64,000 bases of DNA from CAZTUH01 sp964620485 (GTDB taxonomy: Bacteria; Pseudomonadota; Gammaproteobacteria; Burkholderiales; Burkholderiaceae_B): NCBI GenBank assembly GCA_964620485.1, contig CAZUGU010000007.1:1-64000 (forward strand). The letters are read 5' to 3'. Both the position numbers and the translations under genes were made by a program. The notes under the pieces were generated by a model, which worked only from the letters and a program-made list of their open reading frames with translations, searched no databases and was not told the origin of the DNA. Position 1 is the first letter of the stretch. Each line of letters starts with the position of its first letter. Of the stretch, positions 8,576 through 18,892 are shown in pieces.

Positions 8576-10033
8576 ATGCAAAGAATCTATAATACATTGA
8601 CAAGAAAAAAGGAAAAATTAGAACCTTTCAAAGCTGATAAAGTTCGTATTTATGTTTGTGGTATGACCGTATATAATTATTGTCATCTTGGTCATGCTAA
8701 AATGCTGGTTAATTTTGATATTGTGCAACGCTGGTTGCGCATTGGTGGTCAAAAAGTTGAATATGTACGAAATATTACTGATATTGATGATAAAATAATA
8801 AAGCGTTCAATGGAGCTTGGAAAAAGTTTAAATGAAGTAACGGATTTTTATATTGATGCAATGCATGCAGATGAACAAGCACTAGGAATACAAAGTCCAA
8901 CCGAAGAACCGCGTGCAACTTCATATATAAAAGAGATGTTAGAAATTATCTCAGAATTAGAATATAAAGGATTCACTTATCGTGCTAAGAATGGAGATAT
9001 AAATTTTTCCATAAAAAAATTTGCGAATTATGGAAAGTTATCAGGTAAAATTCTGAGGGAATTGCGTATCGGAAATCGTATTAAAAATGGTTTAGTAAAA
9101 AGAGATCCGAGGGATTTTGTTTTATGGAAATTAGTTGAAGATAATGAATTGCCTGACAGAAAATGGAAATCTCCCTATGGTTTTGGACGACCAGGGTGGC
9201 ATACCGAATGTTTAGCCATGAGCAAGACAATATTGGGATTACCAATAGATATTCATGGTGGTGGCCCAGATTTAAAATTTCCTCATCATGAAAATGAAAT
9301 TGCTCAGGCTGAAAGTGCTTTTATAGGAAATTTTTCAAATATTTGGATGCATTGTGGGCCTTTAATAATTAATGATGAAAAAATGTCTAATTCTTTGAAT
9401 AATTATTATACAATTCGTCAAATTATTGGGTATGACAATCTATCAAATTCTTATTATAAGAGTAACAAAAGAGAATCAGAAATGTTACGATTCTTTATTG
9501 CAAAGAATCACTATCGTTCTATACAAAATTATATGTTTGATGGTTTAGTCGATTCACAAAATGCTCTAGATAGACTTTATCGAACTCTTCAAAATATTCC
9601 ACCAGCTAATAATTACACTTTTAGCTGGGATGAACCCAGAGCAAAAATATTTAAAGAATCTATGGAAGACGATTTTAATACGGCAAAGGCTATATCAGTT
9701 CTATTTGAACTATCCTTACAAGCAAATCGTAGTACTTGTTCAAGTACTACGAAAATTTTAAAAACTCTTGGTGGATTTTTAGGTTTTTTACAACAAGATC
9801 CTAAAATTTATTTCCAAACCACAACTAGATACAGTAGTAGTAAAATGTATCAATATAATAGTTCAAGTCAATATATATCAAAATTAGAAATTGAAACATT
9901 GATCCTTTCTAGAGAAAAAGCTAAAAAAATGCATGAATATATAAAAGCTGATCATATTCGAGATATTCTGCGCCATGCTGGTATTGCATTGGAAGATCAG
10001 ATAGATGGTCAAACACAGTGGTATTATATGTAA
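8576..10033 (+). CDS. cysS: Cysteine--tRNA ligase
   Basis: Class I aminoacyl-tRNA synthetase, 485 aa, full length for bacteria. The ATP-binding motif HLGH is at residues 37-40 and the KMSKS loop is KMSNS at 269-273. Zinc ligands Cys28, Cys212 and the HHEN histidine near 237 are in place. The following gene in many relatives, a DNA-3-methyladenine glycosylase, is missing, and accA comes next. The C-terminal region (residues 385-440) is rich in Ser and Tyr and looks loosely conserved. Confidence 0.96.
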   Translation: MQRIYNTLTRKKEKLEPFKADKVRIYVCGMTVYNYCHLGHAKMLVNFDIVQRWLRIGGQKVEYVRNITDIDDKIIKRSMELGKSLNEVTDFYIDAMHADEQALGIQSPTEEPRATSYIKEMLEIISELEYKGFTYRAKNGDINFSIKKFANYGKLSGKILRELRIGNRIKNGLVKRDPRDFVLWKLVEDNELPDRKWKSPYGFGRPGWHTECLAMSKTILGLPIDIHGGGPDLKFPHHENEIAQAESAFIGNFSNIWMHCGPLIINDEKMSNSLNNYYTIRQIIGYDNLSNSYYKSNKRESEMLRFFIAKNHYRSIQNYMFDGLVDSQNALDRLYRTLQNIPPANNYTFSWDEPRAKIFKESMEDDFNTAKAISVLFELSLQANRSTCSSTTKILKTLGGFLGFLQQDPKIYFQTTTRYSSSKMYQYNSSSQYISKLEIETLILSREKAKKMHEYIKADHIRDILRHAGIALEDQIDGQTQWYYM

Positions 10034-10467
10034 ATAAGAAACAATTGATATTGATTCTTATATGGGAAATTTTTGGCTTAAAATTTTTATTTACTCTGAT
10101 TTACTCTGATTTACTCTTATTGTCCGATTTACTCTTATTGTAAATAAATTAATATACGTGAAATATTCAGTTCTAGATATTTTAAATTTTTAGATTATTT
10201 TATTTAATTTTTACATTGGTTTTAAACAGAATGAATTACTCTAATAAAATGATAGATTATTAATCGATTACTCAATATTAATTTTTAATATTGAGTAATC
10301 GATTAATTTGGAACTTCCATCTTTAATCGGATAATTATAAATGATCTATATTTAATTATTGCTAGATTTATATAATAAAATTTGATATTTTTATTTACAT
10401 ATGAAGCAGTTCTTGTAACATGATACGTTTGATTTAATGTAGTTGTGCTAGTTTTAAATTAATTTTC
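10034..10467. other. Stretch between cysS and accA
   Basis: 434 bases without a gene. At 10087-10140 the unit GATTTACTCT recurs about four times in near-tandem form, and a long hairpin lies at 10259-10307. Nothing recognisable remains of the glycosylase gene found here in relatives. Confidence 0.6.
10259..10307. repeat. Hairpin, 23-bp perfect arms with 3-base loop
   Basis: Arm core ATCGATTACTCAATATTAA and complement, loop TTT. It is downstream of cysS and 160 bases before accA. It may end the cysS message, though no T run follows. Confidence 0.88.
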
Positions 10468-11442
10468 ATGAATAATAATACGTTTTTAGAATTTGAAAAA
10501 CCTCTTGCTGAACTTGAAAAAAAAATTGAACAATTGCTTTGTATGCAAAAGGATTCAGAAGTTGATATCACCGATGAAATTAATCGCTTACGACAAAAAA
10601 GCCAAATTTTGACAAAAAATATTTATTCCAAACTTACACCTTGGCAAACAATTTTGGTTTCTAGACATCCACAACGTCCATATACTTTAGATTATATAAA
10701 TGAAATTTTCACAGATTTTCATGAATTGCATGGTGATCGTATGTATGCAGATGATCCTTCTATTATTGGAGGATTAGCTCGATTTAGTGGTTTATCTTGT
10801 ATGATCATAGGACATCAAAAAGGTCGAGATACAAAGGAACGAGCAGCTAGAAACTTTGGTATGTCTTCTCCTGAAGGTTATAGAAAAGCTCTTCGTTTGA
10901 TGCGTCTTGCTGAAAAATTCAATATACCAATATTTACTTTTATAGATACTCCTGGTGCTTATCCTGGGTTAGGAGCTGAAGAACGTGGACAATCTGAAGC
11001 TATTGGTCGGAATTTATATTCTATGGCAGATCTCAGAGTTCCGATTATTGTAACAATTATTGGTGAAGGAGGGTCAGGTGGTGCTTTAGCAATTGCTGTT
11101 GGCAATATTGTCTTAATGTTGCAGTATTCTACTTATTCTGTTATTTCACCTGAAGGATGCGCTTCTATTTTATGGCGCGATGTATCAAAAGCACCAAATG
11201 CTGCTGATTCTTTATGTGTTGTTGCTACAAAATTGAAAGATCTTGGTTTAATTGACCAAATTGTTAATGAACCAATAGGTGGCGCACATCGTAATCCTCG
11301 TGTTATGGCTCGTTTATTACAACGAGTTCTTTCTGACTCGTTAGGAAAATTTCAAGGTATGCTACCCGAACAACTAATTGAACAACGTATGAAGAAAATA
11401 TTATCTTGTGGATCTAATCAGTTTCAGGAAAGCCGTATTTAA
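10468..11442 (+). CDS. accA: Acetyl-CoA carboxylase carboxyltransferase subunit alpha
   Basis: Alpha part of the carboxyltransferase that moves CO2 from biotin to acetyl-CoA, starting fatty-acid synthesis; works with AccD (not in the window), AccB and AccC (58339-60107). 324 aa, full length. An N-terminal coiled region (residues 1-55) is followed by the crotonase-like core with IDTPGAYPGLGAEERGQ (about 151-167) and IGEGGSGGALAIAVG (about 185-199). The tilS gene follows 63 bases downstream; accA-tilS-lysC is the Burkholderiales order. Confidence 0.96.
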   Translation: MNNNTFLEFEKPLAELEKKIEQLLCMQKDSEVDITDEINRLRQKSQILTKNIYSKLTPWQTILVSRHPQRPYTLDYINEIFTDFHELHGDRMYADDPSIIGGLARFSGLSCMIIGHQKGRDTKERAARNFGMSSPEGYRKALRLMRLAEKFNIPIFTFIDTPGAYPGLGAEERGQSEAIGRNLYSMADLRVPIIVTIIGEGGSGGALAIAVGNIVLMLQYSTYSVISPEGCASILWRDVSKAPNAADSLCVVATKLKDLGLIDQIVNEPIGGAHRNPRVMARLLQRVLSDSLGKFQGMLPEQLIEQRMKKILSCGSNQFQESRI

Positions 11443-11505
11443 CCGTGTTCATATTAATTTTTCAGGTATATTTTTTATTCTTTGAGAAAAATTGGATTGT
11501 GATTT

Positions 11506-12522
11506 ATGAATTTTTCTATTCCTAAACTTTATTCTTCATTAGAATCAACTCTGGCAGATTTGACTTATATGCCTTCCTGTTTAGCTGTTGGATTGAGCGG
11601 AGGTGTTGACTCTTCAATGTTAGCAGTAATAACTTCAAGTTTGGCAAAAAAATTGGGAATAGATCTTTATTTTTTCCATATAAATCATCAATTACAAATT
11701 TCATCTGATATTTGGATAAAACATATAAATACTTTAGGAAAGATTTTAAATGTACCAATTTATACCATTAATGCTAATGTTAATTTAACAAGTGGTCAAG
11801 GTATCGAAGCAGCTGCTAGAAAAGCTCGTTATAAAGCTTTCTCGATCCTAGCGTGTAAATATAAAATCAAACATATCTTATTAGCACATCATCAGGATGA
11901 TCAAGCTGAAACGGTTTTATTGAGATTATTACGTGGTTCTGGTCCGCAAGGCATGATTGCTATGTCTACTTATAGAGAGCGTGATGAACTTATTTATCTT
12001 CGTCCTTGGCTAAATATAGATCGATCTCATATTTTAAAAGCAAATAAAAATTTTTCAGAAAAATATTTTTGGTCTGCGATTAAAGATCCTATGAATGATG
12101 ATATTAATCGAACCCGTACCGTTATACGGGTTTTGCTTAGTCCTATATTAGATTGGAAATGGCCTGGTTGGAAACGTGTTCTAGCAAGACATGCACAGCA
12201 AATGACTGAGTCATTAGAACTTTTGAAAGAGATCGCTCATTCAGATTTAAATAATCTTGATGTAACAGATAAAGGGCGTAGTTTTTCCTTAACTGCTTGG
12301 CGTAATCTATCTCATCCTAGACAGATTCAAGTTTTGAGATATTGGTTATCTATTAATGGTGCATATATGCCTAGTACTGCTCGCTTATATAATTTATTAC
12401 GCCAATTGAGACAATTGCATAATTTAGGATATGATCGTCAGATGATGGTAAAACATGCAAATCATCATATTTATTGTATTCGTGGAAGAGTTAATATCAG
12501 AATATTGGTGAATAAATGGTAA
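11506..12522 (+). CDS. tilS: tRNA(Ile)-lysidine synthase
   Basis: Modifies C34 of the CAT-anticodon isoleucine tRNA to lysidine so that it reads AUA. The PP-loop ATP site SGGVDSS is at residues 30-36 and the family motif HHQDDQAET is present near residue 127. At 338 aa it is shorter than many TilS proteins; the N-terminal catalytic domain is complete and a reduced C-terminal part remains. It lies between accA and lysC on the same strand. Confidence 0.93.
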   Translation: MNFSIPKLYSSLESTLADLTYMPSCLAVGLSGGVDSSMLAVITSSLAKKLGIDLYFFHINHQLQISSDIWIKHINTLGKILNVPIYTINANVNLTSGQGIEAAARKARYKAFSILACKYKIKHILLAHHQDDQAETVLLRLLRGSGPQGMIAMSTYRERDELIYLRPWLNIDRSHILKANKNFSEKYFWSAIKDPMNDDINRTRTVIRVLLSPILDWKWPGWKRVLARHAQQMTESLELLKEIAHSDLNNLDVTDKGRSFSLTAWRNLSHPRQIQVLRYWLSINGAYMPSTARLYNLLRQLRQLHNLGYDRQMMVKHANHHIYCIRGRVNIRILVNKW

Positions 12523-12586
12523 ATAAATTAGCTCAATATTTTGTTTCATTAAAAAAAATTTTATTACATTATCCCAAGAGTTTGGA

Positions 12587-13840
12587 ATGTCTTTAATAGT
12601 TCAAAAATATGGTGGAACTTCTATGGGTTCGATAGAGTGCATTAAAAATGTAGCACGTCGAGTTATGAAATGGCATACTGCTGGTTACCAGATTATTGTA
12701 GTGCCATCAGCCATGGCTGGTGAAACGAACCGTTTATTAAATTTAGCCTATAGAATTACATCGCAACCGGATAATCGTGAGCTAGATATGTTAACTGCAA
12801 CTGGAGAGCAAACAAGTAGCGCACTTTTAGCAATTGCTCTTCAATCTTTCGGTATTTCTGCTCGGAGCTATGCTGGTTGGCAAATACCATTACGTACCGA
12901 TGCAGCTTATACGAAGGCTCGTATACTTTCTATCGATGACAGTCTTATTAAGACTGATTTAAATGCTGGAATGGTTGTAATTATAACAGGATTCCAAGGA
13001 GTAGATTTAAATGGTCATGTCACAACTCTGGGTAGAGGTGGTTCTGATACATCAGCCGTAGCAATAGCAGCAGCTTTAAAAGCTGATGAATGTTTAATTT
13101 ACACTGATGTTAATGGCGTTTATACTACTGATCCACGCTTAGTACCAGAAGCACGACTAATGCCTATTATTTCATTTGAAGAAATGTTAGAAATGTCTTC
13201 CTTAGGTTCGAAAGTCTTGCAAACACGGTCTGTTGAATTTGCTGGTAAGTATCGAGTGAGAACTAGGGTACTTTCTTCTATGACTAATCCAATGATTCCA
13301 TTAGAAGATGAAATGTGTTCGGGAACTTTAATTACTTTTGAGGAAGATAAAAAAATGGAAGATGCTTTAGTATCTGGAATTGCTTTTAATCGTGATCAAG
13401 CAAGAATTACTCTGCAGGCAATACCTGATAAACCAGGTATTGCCTATGCTATTTTAGGTCCTATGGCGGCAGCAAACATTGATATAGATATGATTTTACA
13501 AAATCAATCAGTTTCTGGTACAACAGACTTATCCTTTACTGTTAATCGTAACGAATTTCAATATGCAATTGAATTATTAGAACAAAAGGTAATACCTGCT
13601 GTGCGAGCACATAAGTTAATTACTGATGAAAAAGTTGCTAAAGTTTCAATTATTGGAATTGGAATGCACTCACATGTAGGGGTAGCAAGTCTTATGTTTC
13701 AAACACTTTCAAAAAAGGATATTAATATAAAAATGATTAGTACAAGTGAGGTGAAAACTTCTGTTATCATTGATGATAAACATATGGAATTAAGTGTCAA
13801 AGCACTACATAGTGCTTTTGGTTTAGATTCAATTAAATAA
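12587..13840 (+). CDS. lysC: Aspartate kinase
   Basis: Phosphorylates aspartate at the entry to the lysine/DAP, threonine and methionine branch. 417 aa, full length. The kinase signature KYGGTSMGS is at residues 7-15, GRGGSDTSAVAIA is near residues 148-160, and two ACT domains fill the C-terminus (from about 265), so feedback control by end products may persist. It is the last gene before the tRNA-Ser/tRNA-Arg pair, as in Burkholderiales. Confidence 0.96.
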   Translation: MSLIVQKYGGTSMGSIECIKNVARRVMKWHTAGYQIIVVPSAMAGETNRLLNLAYRITSQPDNRELDMLTATGEQTSSALLAIALQSFGISARSYAGWQIPLRTDAAYTKARILSIDDSLIKTDLNAGMVVIITGFQGVDLNGHVTTLGRGGSDTSAVAIAAALKADECLIYTDVNGVYTTDPRLVPEARLMPIISFEEMLEMSSLGSKVLQTRSVEFAGKYRVRTRVLSSMTNPMIPLEDEMCSGTLITFEEDKKMEDALVSGIAFNRDQARITLQAIPDKPGIAYAILGPMAAANIDIDMILQNQSVSGTTDLSFTVNRNEFQYAIELLEQKVIPAVRAHKLITDEKVAKVSIIGIGMHSHVGVASLMFQTLSKKDINIKMISTSEVKTSVIIDDKHMELSVKALHSAFGLDSIK

Positions 13841-13868
13841 ATTTAGAGAATTTGTTTATTTATAAGAG

Positions 13869-13959
13869 GGAGGTGTGCCCGAGTGGCTGAAGGGGCTCCC
13901 CTGCTAAGGGAGTGTGTGAATTATAAATCGCACCGTGAGTTCGAATCTCACCACCTCCG
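13869..13959 (+). tRNA. tRNA-Ser (anticodon GCT)
   Basis: 91 bases with the long variable arm expected of tRNA-Ser. Acceptor GGAGGTG/CACCTCC, anticodon stem CTCCC/GGGAG with loop CTGCTAA, discriminator G. No CCA is encoded. A two-copy direct repeat (unit ATATATAGTAATAATTAAT) follows near 13986-14026. Confidence 0.97.
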
Positions 13960-14107
13960 TTTATAAGTCATAAAGTATTTATTAAAATATATAGTAATAA
14001 TTAATAAATATATAGTAATAATTAATTATAGTATTGTATTTAAATTTGAAAAATTTGTTAGAATAAAGTAATTAGAGATTCATCTTAAATCCAAGCTTTC
14101 AACAATC

Positions 14108-14184
14108 GCGCCCGTAGCTCAGTTGGATAGAGTACCTGGCTACGAACCAGGGGGTCGTGGGTTCAAATCCTGCCGGGCGCGCCA
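14108..14184 (+). tRNA. tRNA-Arg (anticodon ACG)
   Basis: Acceptor GCGCCCG/CGGGCGC, anticodon stem CCTGG/CCAGG with loop CTACGAA, T-loop GTTCAAATC, discriminator G, CCA encoded. Reading of CGN codons needs A34 to inosine editing by TadA, which is not in the window. Confidence 0.97.
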
Positions 14185-14365
14185 TATATATGGTTTATTG
14201 ATACAGATTAAATTTTGCATAAAAATTTATATAGTACTAATAGTACTAATATCTAGTAAGTCTAATATTAGATAAATGCTTCAATTAAATTTTACATTGC
14301 ATAATCTTTCTAATTTTTCAATAGAAAGCAAGATTCAATCTTTGAGATATCATTTAAAATAAGAT

Positions 14366-15325
14366 TTAATAAAATTTTTGAAGTATGGAATGTAGATCGG
14401 ATCTATTATTAATAGCTTTATTTTGTGTAATCTTACTACCTGGTGGAATACTATAGGTAAGCCAAACATTTCCACCAACAATTGAGCCTTTTCCAATAGT
14501 AATTCTTCCTAAAATTGTAGATCCTGCATATATGATAACGTCATCCTCAATAATTGGATGACGTAGCAATCCTTTCTTAAGTTCACCATTTTGACCAATA
14601 GGAAAATATTTAGCACCTAATGTAACCATTTGGTAAAGTCTAACCCTATTGCCAATGATAGATGTTTCACCAATTACTACACCAGTTCCATGATCGATAA
14701 AGAAGCTATGTCCTATTTTTGCTCCTGGATGTATGTCTATACCAGTTTCAGAATGGGCAATTTCAGCTATAATGCGTGCAAGCATAAATATACCTAGTTC
14801 ATAAAGGATGTGAGCTATTCGATGATAAATTAGAGCTTTAACACCGGGATAACAAAGCAGAATTTCATCTGCATTGATAGCAGCAGGATCTCCTTGATAA
14901 GCTGCAATTATATCTAATTCTAATATTTCTCTTATTTTCGGTAATTCAGTTCCAAATTGTTGTACCATTTCAATGGCATGTTTTTTTAATTTGCTGAAAG
15001 ATTTGAATTGATTTTGACTTGAGTATTGCAATTCTAATAATATTTGTTTTAATAAACCATTCAATGCAATACTAATTGTATTGCCGATATAAAAATCTTC
15101 AATTTCCTCCCTTAAATTAACAGATCCAAATTGCATAGGAAATAAAGCTATACAAAATTTCTTAATCAAATATATTAAATTCTGTTTAGAAGGAAATCGC
15201 CTAATATTAGATTCATTCTTTAAATAGTTATTTGATCGATTCCTTTGTATACGAAAGGTACGTAAATCTGATACAATTTTACCTAAATTCCAGTGAATTA
15301 AAGGTACATGGTCGATTTTTTTCAT
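14366..15325 (-). CDS. cysE: Serine O-acetyltransferase (EpsC type)
   Basis: Transfers acetyl from acetyl-CoA to serine, the first step of cysteine synthesis. 319 aa: an N-terminal helical domain (about 1-185) followed by a left-handed beta-helix of hexapeptide repeats. Core motifs are GIDIHPGAKIG, FIDHGTGVVIGET with the catalytic histidine, and GGNVWLTYSIPPGS. The long N-terminal extension is typical of the EpsC/plant-like branch. It is a lone minus-strand gene between the tRNA pair and pyrG. Confidence 0.92.
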   Translation of the reverse strand: MKKIDHVPLIHWNLGKIVSDLRTFRIQRNRSNNYLKNESNIRRFPSKQNLIYLIKKFCIALFPMQFGSVNLREEIEDFYIGNTISIALNGLLKQILLELQYSSQNQFKSFSKLKKHAIEMVQQFGTELPKIREILELDIIAAYQGDPAAINADEILLCYPGVKALIYHRIAHILYELGIFMLARIIAEIAHSETGIDIHPGAKIGHSFFIDHGTGVVIGETSIIGNRVRLYQMVTLGAKYFPIGQNGELKKGLLRHPIIEDDVIIYAGSTILGRITIGKGSIVGGNVWLTYSIPPGSKITQNKAINNRSDLHSILQKFY

Positions 15326-16363
15326 AGAAATAGATTTAAATGGTTTTATAAAGAAATAAAAGCAATTAATAATTATAAGGTTAGTAATAAGTATCTAATT
15401 TTAGATTAGATAAAAATCAATTATTTGACAATTAAATCTTGTCCTGATTCTATCAGGATATACTAATTTTAAAATAAATAAATGAAGGGAATTCCTGATA
15501 GATTTAGAATCTAATTCTGAATTAATTTGATTGATAAACTGGATTATTTTCTCAGATCAGTTATCTATTCAATGAATATTGAATTTCAGTTCAATAAAAA
15601 TGATCTGAATTATCTATTAAAAAATTTTTTAGATTAGATGCAAATTATTCCATAATTTCATATTTATATTTAAGATTATACGCAATAAATCTAATATCTA
15701 TCAAGAATAGATTAAAAAAAAATATCAAATATCAGATAAATATATCAAGCAGTTATTACAGTATTTTTTTGAAATGAACATAAAATTTTGTATTGAATTA
15801 AAAAGTATTTAATTAAAAGAATGTAAGTTTTAATGATGATTGCTCATGTTATAGAATATAATTTATCTTTAAAATGTAATCTTTTTAGGAAATATGAATT
15901 TTTCTTCGGTCATTCATATTTAAATTCTTAAATAATCAATTTTTCGAGATATGTCAAAAATAACTATATTATTGAACAATATTTAAAAGATAACTACAGT
16001 GATTTAATTCGTTTATTTTTAATAACCTTTATATTTTGATGTTGTTCTATGCTATTCAATATTAATATTCAATATTGAATATTAATATTTCCTATTTGAA
16101 TAACTCAATTCTTTGTTAGAAAATAACGTTAATTCTACGAATTCTAGTTTAGATTTCATAATGATTATGATGTTTATATATTTGAGATTGAATTATAAAA
16201 TGATATATATTTCAAGGATTTTTATAAAGTCTGAAGATTTCCTTAAAAAGAATATCGTTTCATAAAATTCTAAAAATGCCTAGTAATATAATTGTCAATT
16301 ATAAAGTATAATTAAATTAAATTTATTTAAAACGTTTATCATTCAAGAAAAAACTATCATTTT
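15326..16363. other. 1-kb gene-poor stretch between cysE and pyrG
   Basis: Divergent upstream region of cysE and pyrG. I see no frame of note and no relic I can name. A 32-bp perfect palindrome sits at 16058-16089, and a small hairpin (TCCTGAT-TCT-ATCAGGA) at 15442-15458. Confidence 0.55.
16058..16089. repeat. 32-bp perfect palindrome
   Basis: Two 16-bp arms (AATATTAATATTCAAT and complement) with no spacer, about 275 bases upstream of pyrG. Confidence 0.85.
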
Positions 16364-18040
16364 ATGACTGCTGCAAAATATATATTTGTTACGGGTGGAG
16401 TTGTGTCTTCACTTGGAAAAGGAATAACTGCTGCATCTCTTGCAGCTATTCTTGAATCACGTGGTCTACGAATTACCATGCTTAAGTTAGATCCATATAT
16501 TAATGTTGATTCTGGTACGATGAATCCATTTCAACATGGAGAAGTTTTTGTTACTGAAGATGGTTCGGAAACTGATCTAGATTTAGGTCATTATGAGCGT
16601 TTTATATCAACGCGCATGAATAAAACAAACAATTTTACTACTGGTCAAATCTATGAATCTGTCTTATTCAAAGAACGAAGAGGTGATTATCTTGGTAATA
16701 CTGTTCAAGTAATTCCTCATATTACAAATGAAATTCAAGATTTTATTGGTCGTGCTATTCAGACTAGTCATTGTGATAATAGGAATTTTGATATTGTTAT
16801 TATTGAGATTGGTGGAACAGTTGGTGATATTGAATCATTGCCATTTTTAGAAGCTGTTCGTCAAATGAGCTTAAGTCTAGAGCGTATTAATTATATTTTT
16901 ATACATTTAACCTTAGTGCCATTTATTGCTTCTGCAGGTGAATTAAAAACTAAACCTACTCAACATTCAGTACAAAAATTACGCGAAATTGGTATTCATC
17001 CAGATATTTTACTATGTCGTGCTGATCGATGTATTTCTGATGATGAACGTAAAAAAATCTCTTTATTTTCAAATGTGCGACCTACTTCTGTCATTTCAGT
17101 ATGGGACTCCAAATCAATATATAAAATACCAGCAATGTTACATGATCAAGGTGTTGATGATATTGTATGTAAAGGTTTAAATCTAAATCCGCTCCCTGCG
17201 GATCTTTCAATATGGAATAATTTAGTAAAATCGCTTGAGAATCCAAAATATGAGGTTACTATTGGCATAGTAGGAAAATATGTAGAACTCACAGAATCTT
17301 ATATGTCATTAATTGAAGCATTGAATCATGCTGGTATTCATACCAAAACTAAAGTGAATATAGAATATATAGATTCTAAAAATATTGAACAGCAAGATGA
17401 TATACACCAATTAAAACAATACGAAGCTATTTTAGTACCTGGAGGGTTTGGTGAACGAGGAATTGAAGGAAAAATAGCGGCAATTCGTTATGCACGTGAG
17501 AATAACATTCCTTATCTCGGAATCTGTCTAGGTATGCAACTAGCTGTAATTGAATTTGCACGAAATGTAGCAGGACTTCGTAGTGCAAATAGTACAGAAT
17601 TTAATCTTTCTACACCGTATCCTGTTGTAGGATTAATAAGTGAATGGACAAGACAAGATGGAATAATAGAAAAACGTAATACTACCTCAAATCTAGGCGG
17701 TAGTATGAGAAAGGGTTCTCAAAGTATATCAGTTAAGTCAAATACTCATGCATACCGTATTTACGGTAGTACAGTTAAAGAACGACATCGTCATCGTTAT
17801 GAAATTAATAATTTCTATATACCACATTTGGAATATGCTGGTTTGATAATTAGCGCACGTTCACTTATTGAAAATTTGACAGAAATTATAGAATTGAAAA
17901 ATCACCCATGGTTTATAGGAGTACAATTTCATCCAGAATTTAATTCAACACCACGTAGTGGTCATCCATTGTTTTATAGTTATATTAAAGAAGCCATTAG
18001 ACAAAAAGAAATAAAAAATATCAAATATAGAAGACAATAA
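16364..18040 (+). CDS. pyrG: CTP synthase
   Basis: Makes CTP from UTP with glutamine as nitrogen donor. 558 aa, full length. The N-terminal synthetase domain starts with the P-loop-like GGVVSSLGKG (residues 11-20); the C-terminal class I glutaminase domain has the nucleophile in GICLGMQ and the His-Glu pair in QFHPEF. A kdsA relic starts 4 bases after the stop, in keeping with the pyrG-kdsA-eno order of relatives. Confidence 0.97.
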   Translation: MTAAKYIFVTGGVVSSLGKGITAASLAAILESRGLRITMLKLDPYINVDSGTMNPFQHGEVFVTEDGSETDLDLGHYERFISTRMNKTNNFTTGQIYESVLFKERRGDYLGNTVQVIPHITNEIQDFIGRAIQTSHCDNRNFDIVIIEIGGTVGDIESLPFLEAVRQMSLSLERINYIFIHLTLVPFIASAGELKTKPTQHSVQKLREIGIHPDILLCRADRCISDDERKKISLFSNVRPTSVISVWDSKSIYKIPAMLHDQGVDDIVCKGLNLNPLPADLSIWNNLVKSLENPKYEVTIGIVGKYVELTESYMSLIEALNHAGIHTKTKVNIEYIDSKNIEQQDDIHQLKQYEAILVPGGFGERGIEGKIAAIRYARENNIPYLGICLGMQLAVIEFARNVAGLRSANSTEFNLSTPYPVVGLISEWTRQDGIIEKRNTTSNLGGSMRKGSQSISVKSNTHAYRIYGSTVKERHRHRYEINNFYIPHLEYAGLIISARSLIENLTEIIELKNHPWFIGVQFHPEFNSTPRSGHPLFYSYIKEAIRQKEIKNIKYRRQ

Positions 18041-18043
18041 ATA

Positions 18044-18340
18044 ATGAAGATTTGTAATTTCAATTTTAATTGAAATGTTTCTCGTGATAGGTAACCTTTG
18101 TGTAATTATGTCTAATACAATGATGGCGCTCAATATACTAAAAAATCAAAAGAAATTATAAATAAAATTTATACTGATTTTATCTGTAAAAAATTTTTTG
18201 ATAAGTGAAGTATAATTTCCTATAAAAATATAGTCATTTTTAATAATGATGTGCACATTTTGATTAAATTGAATCAATATTGACTGTTACTAATACTAGT
18301 ATATATTCAGTATTTATATTTAAAAGTATTTATATTTAAA
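18044..18340 (+). pseudogene. kdsA: kdsA pseudogene (Kdo-8-phosphate synthase)
   Basis: Fragments of KdsA can be read in the right order but in changing frames. The ATG at 18044 gives MKICNF then a stop (family MKLCGF/NFEVG). The next frame reads FLVIGNLCVIMSNTMMAL, matching FFLIAGPCVIES and the residues after it. A further frame reads KEIINKIYTDFICKKFFDK, matching KEITDKLGINFIFKSSFDK. A weaker trace, ILTVTNTSIY, may be VPVLTDVHEY. Nothing convincing is left of the C-terminal two thirds. It lies between pyrG and eno as expected. The loss implies no Kdo synthesis by this route. Confidence 0.85.
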
Positions 18341-18892
18341 AATAGTGAACATGAAAATAAAAAAATTAAAAATAAATAAGAAAAAATCTTAATCTTCTTG
18401 TAAATGATATCGTACTGATTATCAATAAGATAAATTATTGAATCAGATAATGATAGTGACAGTTTTATTACATTAAGGTAGATTGTATTCTTATTGAAAG
18501 AACCTAATTTTGATATGAAATAATTTGTAATTCTGTGTCAATTAGGTTGCATTTTCTTTTTGATGCAATCTACTCATGCAATCTACTCAGTTAATTATCT
18601 GATTTAAAATGATTGTCACCTATTAATATAATTTTTATTACTTTAAAACTTTTACGATAATATTAATGTAAGAATAGAAATCAATATAAACGTAATCAAC
18701 AACTAAACTATTGGAAATAGTATCGACAATTACAATGAATTTAGGATTATTCCCATTTGAAATTTGTTAATTCTCAATTTACAAGAATTATAATTCCTGT
18801 GAAATTATAATTCTTGATATTTACTTAGAAAATAAATTCTATTGAATATATAAATTCTTCATTAATTTATTCCAATATTTGGAGCATTATAG
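18341..18892. other. Structured non-coding stretch before eno
   Basis: Nested inverted pairs span 18441-18604: AATCAGATAA with TTATCTGATT, GTAGATTG with CAATCTAC (which occurs twice as a 13-bp tandem repeat at 18563-18588), and AACCTAATT with AATTAGGTT. A hairpin at 18782-18816 lies just upstream of eno. This is probably the eroded 3' part of kdsA. Confidence 0.55.
18782..18816. repeat. Hairpin upstream of eno
   Basis: 14-bp perfect arms (CAAGAATTATAATT and complement) with a 7-base loop, ending 76 bases before the eno start. Confidence 0.7.

Noticed and set aside
10087..10140. Near-tandem GATTTACTCT units considered as a CRISPR-like or iteron array
   Set aside because: Only about four short irregular copies with no spacers of constant length; better read as slippage repeats.
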